From contig NZ_JAINVV010000010.1 in the NCBI RefSeq assembly GCF_019880585.1, positions 78,240-142,239 on the forward strand: a stretch of 64,000 nt of DNA, in the 5' to 3' direction. Position numbers and translations under genes: made by a program. The notes beneath the pieces were generated by a model. It worked only from the letters and a program-made list of their open reading frames with translations, was not told where the DNA came from and searched no databases. Position 1 is the first letter of the stretch. Every line of letters starts with the position of its first letter. Source of the stretch: Sphingomonas colocasiae. Its GTDB lineage: Bacteria > Pseudomonadota > Alphaproteobacteria > Sphingomonadales > Sphingomonadaceae. Shown one piece after another: positions 6,867 through 14,618 of this stretch.

Positions 6867-7981
6867 ACGAGAGTGTTTCCGCCGATGTCCGGCAATTCAC
6901 CGTCGGCGACGATGACGACGGCATCCGGCTCGATCGCTGGTTCAAGCGCCATCTGCCCGATGTCAGCTTCAATCTCGTTTCGCGCTGGGCGCGGACCGGC
7001 CAGTTGCGCGTCGACGGCAAGCGCGCCGCGCCGGGCGACCGGATCGAGGCGGGGCAGGTGCTGCGCGTGCCCCCGGCTGAGGCGCCCAAGCCTGCGGCCG
7101 CGCCGGCCCGGCGCCAGCGCGCCCCGCTGAGCGAGGACCAGATCGATTTCGCGCAAGCGCTGGTGATCCATCGCGATCGTCAGGCGATCGTCGTCAACAA
7201 GCCGCCGGGCCTCGCGACGCAGGGCGGCACCAAGACCGAAATGCATCTCGACGGGCTGCTCGACGCGCTCCAGTTCGAGGCGGAGGGGCGGCCCAAGCTG
7301 GTTCACCGGCTCGACAAGGATACGTCGGGCGCGCTGCTCCTCGCGCGGAGCGCACGGGCTGCGGCGCATTTCGCCAAGGCCTTTTCCAGCCGCACCGCGC
7401 GCAAGGTCTATTGGGCGCTCGTCATCGGCGTGCCCTCGATCGAAGACGGCATGATCGAACTGCCGCTCGCCAAGCAGCCGGGCACCGGCGGCGAGAAGAT
7501 GCATGTCGACGAAAAGGAAGGCCTGCCGTCGCGGACGCGCTATCGCGTGATCGAGCGCGCAGGGAACCGCGCCGCCTGGGTGGAACTCCAGCCTTTCACC
7601 GGGCGTACCCATCAGTTGCGCGTCCATATGGCGGCGATCGGGCACCCCATCGTCGGCGACGGCAAATATGGCGGCAAGGAAGCATTCCTGTCCGGCGGGG
7701 TCAGCCGCAAGATGCATCTTCATGCCCGGCGCATCCGCGTCGATCATCCCGATGGCGGCCATGTCGACGTTTCGGCCGAGCTTCCGAGCCATTTCGCCGA
7801 AAGCGTCGCGACGCTGGGCTTCGATCCCCTGCTCGCCGAGGCGCTGCCGTTCGACGAGGTGAAATTCTCCGAAACCGCCGAGGGCAAGCGTCGCAAGGCG
7901 GCGGCGGTCGCCAAGGACAAGCGCCGCGAGCGCAAGGGCGAACGCCGTGGTCGCAGCCGTACGGGGGAAAAGCGCGGCTGA
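6863..7981 (+). CDS. rluC: RluC/RluD-family 23S rRNA pseudouridine synthase
   Basis: The 372-residue enzyme has an N-terminal S4 RNA-binding domain (about residues 20-75: IRLDRWFKRHLPDVSFNLVSRWARTGQLRVDG) and an RluA-type catalytic domain with VNKPPGLATQGG (about residues 112-123) and HRLDKDTSGALLLAR (about residues 151-165), where the Asp is the catalytic residue. LQPFTGRTHQLRVHMAAIGHPI follows. The C-terminus is an unusual Lys/Arg-rich tail (about residues 335-372), which may bind RNA. The family makes pseudouridines in 23S rRNA; the RluC assignment is by overall resemblance. ATG 6863 overlaps the crcB stop. Confidence 0.85.
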   Translation: MNESVSADVRQFTVGDDDDGIRLDRWFKRHLPDVSFNLVSRWARTGQLRVDGKRAAPGDRIEAGQVLRVPPAEAPKPAAAPARRQRAPLSEDQIDFAQALVIHRDRQAIVVNKPPGLATQGGTKTEMHLDGLLDALQFEAEGRPKLVHRLDKDTSGALLLARSARAAAHFAKAFSSRTARKVYWALVIGVPSIEDGMIELPLAKQPGTGGEKMHVDEKEGLPSRTRYRVIERAGNRAAWVELQPFTGRTHQLRVHMAAIGHPIVGDGKYGGKEAFLSGGVSRKMHLHARRIRVDHPDGGHVDVSAELPSHFAESVATLGFDPLLAEALPFDEVKFSETAEGKRRKAAAVAKDKRRERKGERRGRSRTGEKRG

Positions 7982-8583
7982 TGCACCCCGATCCCAAATT
8001 CCGTTGGGAGGATCGCGCCGCGATGCGCGATTTCGTCACAGAGATCGGCTTCGGCACGCTGTTCGCCGCGACGCCCGACGGGCCGCGCGCCGCGCATGTG
8101 CCCGTGATCTTCGTCGCGGAGGACCGCATCGGCTTCCACGTCTCGCGCGGCAACGGCATCGCCCGCCATCTCGACGGCGCGACCGCGCTGTTTTCCGCCC
8201 ATGGCCCGGACGCCTATGTCAGCCCGGACTGGTACGGGCTGGAGGATCAGGTGCCGACCTGGAATTATCTGGCCGTCGAACTGGAAGGGCGCGTCGCGAA
8301 AATGGATCGCGATGCGCTGCTCGACCAGATCGATCGCCTGTCGGCCGAACATGAGGCGCGGCTGGCGCCCAAGCCGATATGGACGCGCGCCAAGATGCAC
8401 CCGGGCACGCTCGACAAGATGCTGGGTGCGATCACCGGCTATACGCTGGAGATCCAGGCCTGGCGGGGAACGCGCAAGCTTGGCCAGAACAAGTCCGATG
8501 CCGCGCGCCTGGCGGCGGCCGATGGGCTGGACGCATCGGGCAAGCGCGCGATGGCGCATCTGATGCGCCATCTGCCATTATGA
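7981..8583 (+). CDS. PaiB-like FMN-binding protein
   Basis: The 200-residue product matches the PaiB family (flavin-reductase-like split-barrel fold): MHPDPKFRWEDRAAMRDFV at the N-terminus, then HVPVIF, HVSRGNGIARHL, GPDAYVSPDWY and VPTWNYLAVELEGR, the most typical block, with WTRAKMHPGTLDKMLGAITGYTLEI later. In Bacillus PaiB was described as a negative regulator of sporulation and protease genes, but most homologues are simply FMN-binding proteins of unknown role. The ATG at 7981 overlaps the stop of the upstream gene; the frame is open much earlier but that part is a shadow of the rluC-type gene. Confidence 0.85.
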   Translation: MHPDPKFRWEDRAAMRDFVTEIGFGTLFAATPDGPRAAHVPVIFVAEDRIGFHVSRGNGIARHLDGATALFSAHGPDAYVSPDWYGLEDQVPTWNYLAVELEGRVAKMDRDALLDQIDRLSAEHEARLAPKPIWTRAKMHPGTLDKMLGAITGYTLEIQAWRGTRKLGQNKSDAARLAAADGLDASGKRAMAHLMRHLPL

Positions 8584-8593
8584 AAGCCGCGAT

Positions 8594-9253
8594 ATGAATC
8601 GTCTCGCCATCTTCGATTGCGACGGCACGCTCGTCGACAGCCAGATCAATATCTGCCGCGCGATGGAGGAATGTTTCACGCGCGCGCGGCTCGACCCGCC
8701 CGAGCGTGCCGCCACCCGGCGCATCGTGGGGCTCAGCCTGGTCGAGGCGATGCAGGCGCTGCTGCCCGAGGCCGATGCGGGCACGCATCACATGCTCGCG
8801 GCCGAATATAAATCGGCCTTTCATCGCCTGCGCGGGCTGGGCGAGGTGGAGGAGCCGCTGTTCGACGGCATCGCCGAGGCGATCGCGGCGCTCGACGATG
8901 CCGGCTGGCTGCTCGGTGTCGCGACGGGCAAATCGGATCGCGGGCTGGCGATCTGCCTGGAACATCATGGGCTGACGCGGCGCTTCGTCACACTGCAGAC
9001 CGCCGATCGCCATCCATCCAAGCCGCACCCGGCAATGGCGGCGGCGGCGATCGCGGAAGCCGGGGCTTTGCCCGAAACAACGGTCGTCATCGGCGACACC
9101 AGCTTCGACATGGTGATGGCGCGTGCCGCCGATGCCCATGCGGTCGGTGTCGCCTGGGGCTATCACCCACCCGAGGAACTGACCCAGGCCGGCGCGCATC
9201 GCATCGCCGGGCTGACTGCCGACATCCCCGCACTGCTGGAGGAACTGGTATGA
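8594..9253 (+). CDS. HAD-family hydrolase, phosphoglycolate-phosphatase-like
   Basis: The 219-residue enzyme carries all four HAD motifs: DCDGTLVDS near residue 8 (motif I, with the nucleophile Asp), VATGKS around residue 112 (motif II), a Lys in HPSKPHP around residue 140 (motif III) and VVIGDTSFDMVMARAADAHAVGVAWG around residues 160-185 (motif IV). The helical cap inserted after motif I places it in subfamily IA with phosphoglycolate phosphatases and pyrophosphatases. The substrate is not defined by the sequence. It starts 10 bases after the PaiB-like gene, and its stop overlaps the next start. Confidence 0.87.
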   Translation: MNRLAIFDCDGTLVDSQINICRAMEECFTRARLDPPERAATRRIVGLSLVEAMQALLPEADAGTHHMLAAEYKSAFHRLRGLGEVEEPLFDGIAEAIAALDDAGWLLGVATGKSDRGLAICLEHHGLTRRFVTLQTADRHPSKPHPAMAAAAIAEAGALPETTVVIGDTSFDMVMARAADAHAVGVAWGYHPPEELTQAGAHRIAGLTADIPALLEELV

Positions 9254-9474
9254 GCACCGATCCCGACACGCTGGCGCGCAATCGCTTCTTCGCGATCGGC
9301 GCGTTGCGCCTGACCGGCGTGGCGATGCTCGTCGTCGGGCTGATGGCGGTTTCCGGCCGGATCGCCGCCATCCCGCCCGTTGCCGGCTATATATTGGTGC
9401 TGATCGGTCTTGCCGATTTCCTGGTCGTGCCGCGCGTGCTCGCGCGCCGCTGGCGGAGCCCGCGCGGGGAATGA
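9250..9474 (+). CDS. Small two-helix membrane protein, function unknown
   Basis: A 74-residue protein with two hydrophobic segments, about residues 17-35 (IGALRLTGVAMLVVGLMAVSG) and 43-60 (VAGYILVLIGLADFLVVP), and basic ends. Start and stop overlap both neighbours by 4 bases (ATGA), which supports it being a real gene in the operon. It resembles small membrane proteins often found next to ATP12 genes in sphingomonads; no function can be given. Confidence 0.75.
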   Translation: MSTDPDTLARNRFFAIGALRLTGVAMLVVGLMAVSGRIAAIPPVAGYILVLIGLADFLVVPRVLARRWRSPRGE

Positions 9475-10154
9475 AGCGCTTCTACACGTCGGTTTCGGTG
9501 ACCTCCGATGGCGGGATCGCGCTCGACGGCCGGCCGGTGCGCACGCCGGGGCGGGCGCCGCTGGTCGCGCCGACCGCCGCACTGGCGGATGCGATCGCGC
9601 GCGAATGGGCCGAACAGGGCGATCAGATCGATCCGCGCTCCATGCGCTTCACCGGCCTTTCCAATGCCGCGATCGACCGGGTCGCACCCGATCCGGAGAC
9701 GTTCGCACGGGGCCTTTCGGTCTATGGCGAGAGCGACCTGCTCTGTTATCGCGCCGAAAGTCCCGAAACATTGGTCGCTCGTCAGGCGGCCGCATGGGAT
9801 CCGTTGCTGGCCTGGGCGGCGACGCGTTACGATGTCGCCTTCACCGTCGCCACCGGCATCGTCCACCGGCCGCAGCCCGATGCGACGCTCGATCGGCTGA
9901 CGGCGGCGACGGTGGCGCGCGATCCCTTCGCGCTCGTCGGCCTGTCGCCGCTCGTGACCATCTCGGGCTCGCTGGTCACCGCGCTCGCGGTGGCCGAAGA
10001 GGCGGTATCGCCTGATGCGGCCTGGCTGGCGATCACCGTCGACGAAGCATGGCAGGCGGAGCGCTGGGGCGAGGACACGCTCGCCGCTCAGGCGCTGGAG
10101 GCACGCCGCGTCGAGTTCATCGCCGCGGCGTCCTTCCTGTCTCTGTTGCGCTGA
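9471..10154 (+). CDS. ATP12-family F1-ATPase assembly chaperone
   Basis: The 227-residue protein begins MKRFYTSVSVTSDGGIALDGRPVRTPGRAPLVAPT, the standard opening of the ATP12 family, followed by LADAIAREWAEQGDQIDPRSMRFTGLSNAAID and, near the C-terminus, SPDAAWLAITVDEAWQAERWGEDTLAAQALEAR. ATP12 assists assembly of the F1 alpha subunit in mitochondria; alphaproteobacteria carry homologues with presumed similar use. It overlaps the small membrane protein gene by 4 bases and ends the operon; the next gene is on the other strand. Confidence 0.87.
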   Translation: MKRFYTSVSVTSDGGIALDGRPVRTPGRAPLVAPTAALADAIAREWAEQGDQIDPRSMRFTGLSNAAIDRVAPDPETFARGLSVYGESDLLCYRAESPETLVARQAAAWDPLLAWAATRYDVAFTVATGIVHRPQPDATLDRLTAATVARDPFALVGLSPLVTISGSLVTALAVAEEAVSPDAAWLAITVDEAWQAERWGEDTLAAQALEARRVEFIAAASFLSLLR

Positions 10155-10166
10155 GCGGCGGCCCGG

Positions 10167-11243
10167 TCAGGATGCGGCCGGATAGTCGGTATAGCCTTCC
10201 GGCCCCCGGCCATACCATGTCGCCATCACGTCGGGATTGAGCGGCAGGCCCCTTTCGAAGCGCGCCGGCAGGTCCGGATTGGCCAGGAAGGTGCGGCCGA
10301 AGGACACCGCGTTGGCGACGCCGCTGTCGAGCACGGCCTGGGCGTCGTCCGCGCGATAATCCGAATTGACGACCAGGGGGCCGTCGAACACGCGCCGGAT
10401 CGCCGGTGATTGCTTCGCCTGTTCGGTGCGGCCGAAACTGCCGTCCGGGCCGGGTTCGCGCAGTTCGAGAAAGGCGATGCCGATCTTCGAGAGCGCGGCG
10501 GCGGCGGGAACGAATACGCTCGCCGGATCGCTGTCGATCACGCCCTGGGTATCGCCATTGGGGGAAAGGCGCACCGCCGTGCGGTCGGCGCCGACTTCGC
10601 CCGCCACCGCTTCGGTCACTTCGCGCAACAGCCGGATCCGGTTCTCCGGGCCGCCGCCATAATCGTCGTCGCGGAAATTGGTGCCGTCGCGCAGGAACTG
10701 GTCGATCAGATAGCCGTTCGCGGCATGAACCTGCACGCCGTCGAAACCCGCCGACCGCGCATTGCGCGCGGCGCGGACATAGTCGCCGATCAGCGCGGGA
10801 AGCTCGTCCAGCCGCAGCGCGCGCGCCTCCACATAAGGCTGTTTGCCGTCATAGGTGTGCGCATAGGCCGGCGCGGTGGTGGCTGAGGCGGAGACCGGAC
10901 GTTCGCCGCCCATGAAGCTGGGATGGACGACCCGCCCCATATGCCAGAGCTGCGCGAAGATCCGCCCGCCCGCGCGGTGGACGGCTTCGGTCACCGGCTT
11001 CCATGCCTCGGTCTGCGCGTCGGTCCACAGGCCCGGGGCATAGGGAAAACCCAGGCCCTGCTGGCTGATGCCGGTTGCTTCGCTGATGATCAGGCCCGCG
11101 CTCGCGCGCTGCGCGTAATAGGTCGCCATCATCTCCGACGGCACATGGTCGCGGCTCGACCGGCCGCGCGTCAGCGGCGCCATCAGCATGCGATTGGGTG
11201 CCGCGATCGCGCCGAGCTGGATGGGATCGAACAGGCTTGGCAT
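10167..11243 (-). CDS. Old Yellow Enzyme-type NADH:flavin oxidoreductase / alkene reductase
   Basis: The 358-residue FMN enzyme reduces activated double bonds (enals, enones, nitro-compounds) with NAD(P)H. Visible are NRMLMAPLTRGRS near the N-terminus, QLWHMGRVVHPS around residue 100, GFDGVQVHAANGYLIDQFLRDGTNFRDDDYGGGPENR around residues 173-210, with the substrate-binding H-A-A-N pattern, and a phosphate-binding region FLANPDLPARFERG near residue 325. ATG 11243 is chosen because AAGGA lies 7 bases upstream; the frame extends farther but without a ribosome binding site. It is divergent from the EamA gene. It closely resembles NemA and its kin; the natural substrate is unknown. Confidence 0.9.
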   Translation of the reverse strand: MPSLFDPIQLGAIAAPNRMLMAPLTRGRSSRDHVPSEMMATYYAQRASAGLIISEATGISQQGLGFPYAPGLWTDAQTEAWKPVTEAVHRAGGRIFAQLWHMGRVVHPSFMGGERPVSASATTAPAYAHTYDGKQPYVEARALRLDELPALIGDYVRAARNARSAGFDGVQVHAANGYLIDQFLRDGTNFRDDDYGGGPENRIRLLREVTEAVAGEVGADRTAVRLSPNGDTQGVIDSDPASVFVPAAAALSKIGIAFLELREPGPDGSFGRTEQAKQSPAIRRVFDGPLVVNSDYRADDAQAVLDSGVANAVSFGRTFLANPDLPARFERGLPLNPDVMATWYGRGPEGYTDYPAAS

Positions 11244-11296
11244 ATCAGTTCCTTTTTGAAACGGGACTGCGTGGACATAGGGCGTTATGGGGCGCC

Positions 11297-12214
11297 ATGC
11301 ATCAGGCCGATCCTCCAAGTTTTTCTGTCGCGACGCCAAGCGGAAAAGTGGCGCCGCCGCGCTTTGCCTTCGCGGCGCTGCTCGGCAGCAATCTGTGCCT
11401 CGCTTTCGGCCCGCTGCTCGTGCGGGCGTCCGATGTCGGCCCGGTGGCGGCGGGTTTCTGGCGCGTCACGCTCGCCGTGCCCTTCCTGCTGATCATGCTC
11501 GGCCTGTCGCGTGAGCGGATTTCGCGCATGCGCGCCGGCCTCTGGGTGACGCTGGCGATCGCCGGCCTCTTCTTCGCGCTCGATCTGGGGGCATGGCATC
11601 TCGGCATCCATCAGACCAAGCTGGCGAACGCGACGCTGTTCGGCAATGCCAGCATCCTGCTGTTCCCGATCTACGGTTTCATCATGGCGCGCGCCTGGCC
11701 CAATCGCAGCCAGGCGGTGGCGCTGCTGCTCGCGGCGTTCGGCGCGGCGCTGCTGATGGGGCGATCCTATGAAATGTCGGCGGATAATCTGATCGGCGAT
11801 CTCCTCTGCCTGCTCGCCGGACTGCTCTATACCGGTTATCTCGTCGCGATGACGCGGGTGCGCGGAACGCTCGGTTCATGGAGCGCGCTGATCCTCTCGA
11901 CCATGGCGGGCATATTGCCGCTGCTCGCCATGGCCAGCCTGCTCGGCGAGAAGATTCTACCGACGGACTGGACGCCGCTGATCATGCTGGCGCTGGTCAG
12001 CCAGGTGGTCGGCCAGGGGCTGCTCACTTATGCGATGGTGCATTTCCAGCCGATCGTCGTCGGCTTGGTGCTGCTTGTCCAGCCCATCATCGCCGCCACC
12101 ATCGGCTGGCTGATCTATGGCGAGCGCCTGGGATTGCTCGATTTCGTGGGCGCCGTGGCGGTCGCGATCGCATTGGTGCTGGTCAGGCGACCCGATCGTC
12201 CGCGCGGCGATTGA
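11297..12214 (+). CDS. EamA/DMT-family transporter
   Basis: The 305-residue protein has about ten hydrophobic segments arranged as two EamA repeats (roughly residues 20-150 and 160-295), the pattern of drug/metabolite transporters. Typical blocks are FWRVTLAVPFLL, TKLANATLFGNASILLFPIYGF and the C-terminal FQPIVVGLVLLVQPIIAATIGWLIYGERL. These carriers usually export metabolites or amino acids; the substrate is not predictable. ATG 11297 (MHQADPPS) is used because the upstream open frame runs over the divergent oxidoreductase gene. The gap to the divergent gene is 53 bases and must hold both promoters. Confidence 0.87.
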   Translation: MHQADPPSFSVATPSGKVAPPRFAFAALLGSNLCLAFGPLLVRASDVGPVAAGFWRVTLAVPFLLIMLGLSRERISRMRAGLWVTLAIAGLFFALDLGAWHLGIHQTKLANATLFGNASILLFPIYGFIMARAWPNRSQAVALLLAAFGAALLMGRSYEMSADNLIGDLLCLLAGLLYTGYLVAMTRVRGTLGSWSALILSTMAGILPLLAMASLLGEKILPTDWTPLIMLALVSQVVGQGLLTYAMVHFQPIVVGLVLLVQPIIAATIGWLIYGERLGLLDFVGAVAVAIALVLVRRPDRPRGD

Positions 12215-12278
12215 ACGGACGGGTGCAGAATGTGCGGCGCCTGAGAATTGTCATTCGAGGATGGTGATATTCTCCCCG

Positions 12279-12631
12279 ATTTCCCCGTTATCCACAGCTG
12301 GAAACGCTTTGCGCGACTCGCCGGATCATGAAAGCTTGGCCTTGCGGACGAGAGAGTTCGGACGGCGACGGACGAAGCCTCCTCACCCGCAGGCCGCTGT
12401 GGATGCCGATTTTCCTTAGGGATTTGAAGGCTGGAAACGGCAGTCGGGCGACGGACCAAGCGTCGGGATGCAAGCGCGAGAGTGCATGCGGAACGCGATT
12501 TGAGGATGGAGCCATCGGCGATCTCCGTTTTCGGGCGGGGCGCCATACCGCCGAGGCGCGGACGGCCGGTCTTCGGGCCGGACATGTCGGTTTCGGCAGC
12601 GTGGGGGCTGGCAGCGATGCCCGCCCCCATT
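12279..12631 (+). ncRNA. Unidentified structured element, copy A of a tandem pair (possible ncRNA)
   Basis: This non-coding stretch starts at TTTCCCCGTTATCCACAG, which contains an exact consensus DnaA box TTATCCACA (12288-12296), and ends in a hairpin of 12-bp arms with one mismatch (12602-12613 and 12618-12629, loop GCGA), followed by TTT. In between, short blocks occur in the same order and almost the same spacing as in copy B: GAGAGAGTTC (12350), GAAGCCTC (12374), GCCGCTGTG (12393), GATTTTC (12408) and GGCTGGA (12429). Open frames across it have no ribosome binding sites or family resemblance. It matches none of the RNAs I could recall (6S, tmRNA, RNase P, SRP). Direction is inferred from the terminal hairpin. 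Confidence 0.55.
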
Positions 12632-12760
12632 TCGCATGCGTGCGATGCCAACCGCGATGCCAACCATTGTGTCAGCCGGAAAATCCGCTAATCGCGCTGC
12701 GTCGCGGCGCGAATCGCCATGCGCCGATCCGGCGTCCGAAGCGCCGCTCACTTATCCCCG

Positions 12761-13140
12761 TTTTCCCCGTTATCCACAGGCTGGACAGCCGATTTTGCGC
12801 TTGGTGCGACTCGGTTTTCATGACAGCTTCGTGACGTGGAAGAGAGAGTTCCGCGGGATACCAGAGAAGCCTCGATCAACCACAAGCCGCTGTGAAAGCA
12901 CAGGATTTTCTTCGGAAAATGGCTGGACGGAAGCAGATGGCAGGCGCCGGAAGCGGTGTAAACGAGCCGAAACGCAAGTGGAGGCGGCGCGACACCCCAA
13001 GAAGGAGCCGGTGAACGACCCGGAGGCTTCGGCCAAGGGGTGGAAAGCACCGACGCCTGAGCGAGAATGGATCGCCGCAAGGCTGAGATGTTCGTAAAGC
13101 TCGGCGCAGTGGGGGCTGGCAGCGATGCCAGCCCCCATTT
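12761..13140 (+). ncRNA. Unidentified structured element, copy B of a tandem pair (possible ncRNA)
   Basis: This is the second copy of the element at 12279. It starts at TTTTCCCCGTTATCCACAG, with DnaA box TTATCCACA at 12770-12778 and a near-box TTATCCCCG at 12752. Shared blocks follow at 12842 (GAGAGAGTTC), 12866 (GAAGCCTC), 12886 (GCCGCTGTG), 12904 (GATTTTC) and 12921 (GGCTGGA). It ends in a perfect 12-bp hairpin: TGGGGGCTGGCA (13110-13121), loop GCGA, TGCCAGCCCCCA (13126-13137), then TTT. Middle sections of the two copies have diverged strongly while ends and the named blocks are kept, as expected of a folded RNA or a protein-binding array. Function unknown. Confidence 0.55.
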
Positions 13141-13246
13141 ACGTTCGGGGATTCGGCGCTTCGGCCGACCTGCGGGTGCAAAGCTGGAGCGATTTGCAGT
13201 TCGATGGACTCATCGAGCGACTTGAAAATCGCGGTAAAGCAAAAAC
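13141..13246. other. Short gap between element copy B and ubiH
   Basis: Nothing recognised here. Together with the two structured elements it completes the 1.03-kb stretch (12215-13246) that has no credible gene; the open frames in it lack ribosome binding sites and family resemblance. Confidence 0.5.
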
Positions 13247-14479
13247 CTAGACCATCATCCCCTGCAGCAGCTTCGGCAGATCGCCGGACTCGCCGCGCGC
13301 CTCCGCCATGAACCGCGCCTTGAGCGGCGGAATCCGCTGAACCGCGCCCAGCCCGAAGCGGCGGATCGCAGAAGCTGTGCGGCCTTTCACGCCGAACAGC
13401 CGGGTCAGGCCGTCGGTCGATGCCGCGACCATGAAGGTGTCGAGGCTGCGCCAGCGTTCGTAGCGGGCGAGCACTTGCGCATCACCCAGGTCGAGGCCCA
13501 GCCGCGCGCCGGTGACGATCACCTCCGCCAGCGCCGCCGCGTCGCGAAAGCCCAGATTGAGGCCCTGGCCCGCGATCGGGTGGATGCCATGCGCCGCGTC
13601 GCCGATCAGCGCCAGCCGATCGCCGACGATATGCGCGGCATGGTGGAAGCCCAGCGGATAGCTCGAGCGCGGCGCGGCGGGGGAGAGTTTGCCGAGCAGC
13701 CCGCCCATCTTCTTTTCCGCTTCGGCCAGAAAGGCGCGGTCGGACAATTTGAGCATGCCGGCCGCGTCCTTGCGCGTGACCGACCAGACGATCGCCGAAC
13801 GCCCCAATCCTTGCGTGGCCGACAGCATCGGGAGCAGCGCGAAGGGGCCGGCCGGATAGAAGATCTCATAGGCGACATTGTCGTGCGGCCGTTCGTGGTC
13901 GAAGGCGGAGACGATCGCGACATGATCATATTGCCAGCGCGCGACATTGATTCCCGCCGCCTCGCGCGTCGGCGAATTGCGGCCTTCTGCCGCCACCAGC
14001 AGCGGCGCCGCGAGCATGCGCCCATCCTCGAGCCGGACGGCCACGCCATGCGGCCCACGTTCGACATGCGCCGCGCGCGATAGCGCATACAGCGTCACGC
14101 CGGCCGCGTCCGCCGCGCATTGGTGGAGCGCGCGGCGCAGCCCGCGATTCTCGAACATGACGCCCAGGGGCTCGTCGTCCTCGCCCGGCACGAAATCGAG
14201 GCCGCCCGGTGCCAGGCCGTCGGCGACGCGGATTTCCCGGATCGGACAACCCTGCCCGGCCAGTTTCTCGCCGACGCCGATCGTCTCGAGCAGCCGCCAG
14301 CTCGCGCTCGACACCGCCGATGCCCGGCCATCGAAGCCGGGCGCGAGCTGGGTCGACGGATCGAGCGGATCGATCACCGCGCTGGTCAGGCCATGGGCGT
14401 CGAGCGCGATGGCGAGCGTCAGGCCGACGAGTCCGCCGCCCAGGATGATCACGTCGCTGCGAAGAATTGCGGTGTCCAT
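13247..14479 (-). CDS. ubiH: UbiH/UbiF/COQ6-family FAD-dependent ubiquinone biosynthesis hydroxylase
   Basis: The 410-residue flavoprotein monooxygenase has the N-terminal FAD-binding motif VIILGGGLVGLTLAIAL (about residues 10-26), the middle region with the conserved Arg/Gly pattern (AEGRNSPTREAAGI), and the diagnostic GDAAHGIHPIAGQGLNLGFRDAAALAEVI (about residues 285-313), which is the ubiquinone-hydroxylase signature. It adds hydroxyl groups to the octaprenyl or decaprenyl benzene ring during ubiquinone synthesis; alphaproteobacterial members differ in which ring carbon they act on, so UbiH is a family-level name. It is divergent from ftsK, with a 139-base gap. Confidence 0.88.
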   Translation of the reverse strand: MDTAILRSDVIILGGGLVGLTLAIALDAHGLTSAVIDPLDPSTQLAPGFDGRASAVSSASWRLLETIGVGEKLAGQGCPIREIRVADGLAPGGLDFVPGEDDEPLGVMFENRGLRRALHQCAADAAGVTLYALSRAAHVERGPHGVAVRLEDGRMLAAPLLVAAEGRNSPTREAAGINVARWQYDHVAIVSAFDHERPHDNVAYEIFYPAGPFALLPMLSATQGLGRSAIVWSVTRKDAAGMLKLSDRAFLAEAEKKMGGLLGKLSPAAPRSSYPLGFHHAAHIVGDRLALIGDAAHGIHPIAGQGLNLGFRDAAALAEVIVTGARLGLDLGDAQVLARYERWRSLDTFMVAASTDGLTRLFGVKGRTASAIRRFGLGAVQRIPPLKARFMAEARGESGDLPKLLQGMMV

Positions 14480-14540
14480 GTCGTCCTCCTACCCCCTTCG
14501 CCCATCCGGCAAAAGCCCGCCGAAGATTCGGCGAAAATGT

Positions 14541-14562
14541 GGGACTCTTGACGCAGAGTCCC
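14541..14562. promoter_or_regulatory. Inverted repeat with two GANTC (CcrM) sites in the ubiH/ftsK gap
   Basis: GGGACTC (14541-14547) and GAGTCCC (14556-14562) are exact reverse complements around TTGACGCA. Each arm contains a GANTC site, the target of the cell-cycle methyltransferase CcrM in alphaproteobacteria. The TTGACG in the loop could serve as a -35 box for ftsK, with 17 bases to GCATTG. In Caulobacter several division genes are controlled through GANTC methylation and GcrA; the same for this ftsK is an inference. Confidence 0.5.
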
Positions 14563-14618
14563 GCAAAAAGGCATTGTGCCGTCGCGGGACAAGGCCGTTC
14601 CGCGGCGTAGGGGGTCGC

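Noticed and set aside
12288..12778. Replication origin on the basis of two DnaA boxes
   Set aside because: Only two boxes about 480 bases apart, no AT-rich unwinding region and no origin-linked genes such as hemE or dnaA nearby.
12328..13097. Several overlapping open frames in the 1-kb gap before ubiH
   Set aside because: They cross the conserved blocks of the two non-coding element copies in different frames, lack ribosome binding sites and resemble nothing known.
13947..14618. N-terminal extension of FtsK along the open frame
   Set aside because: This part is antisense to ubiH, and the true membrane domain begins after ATG 14619.
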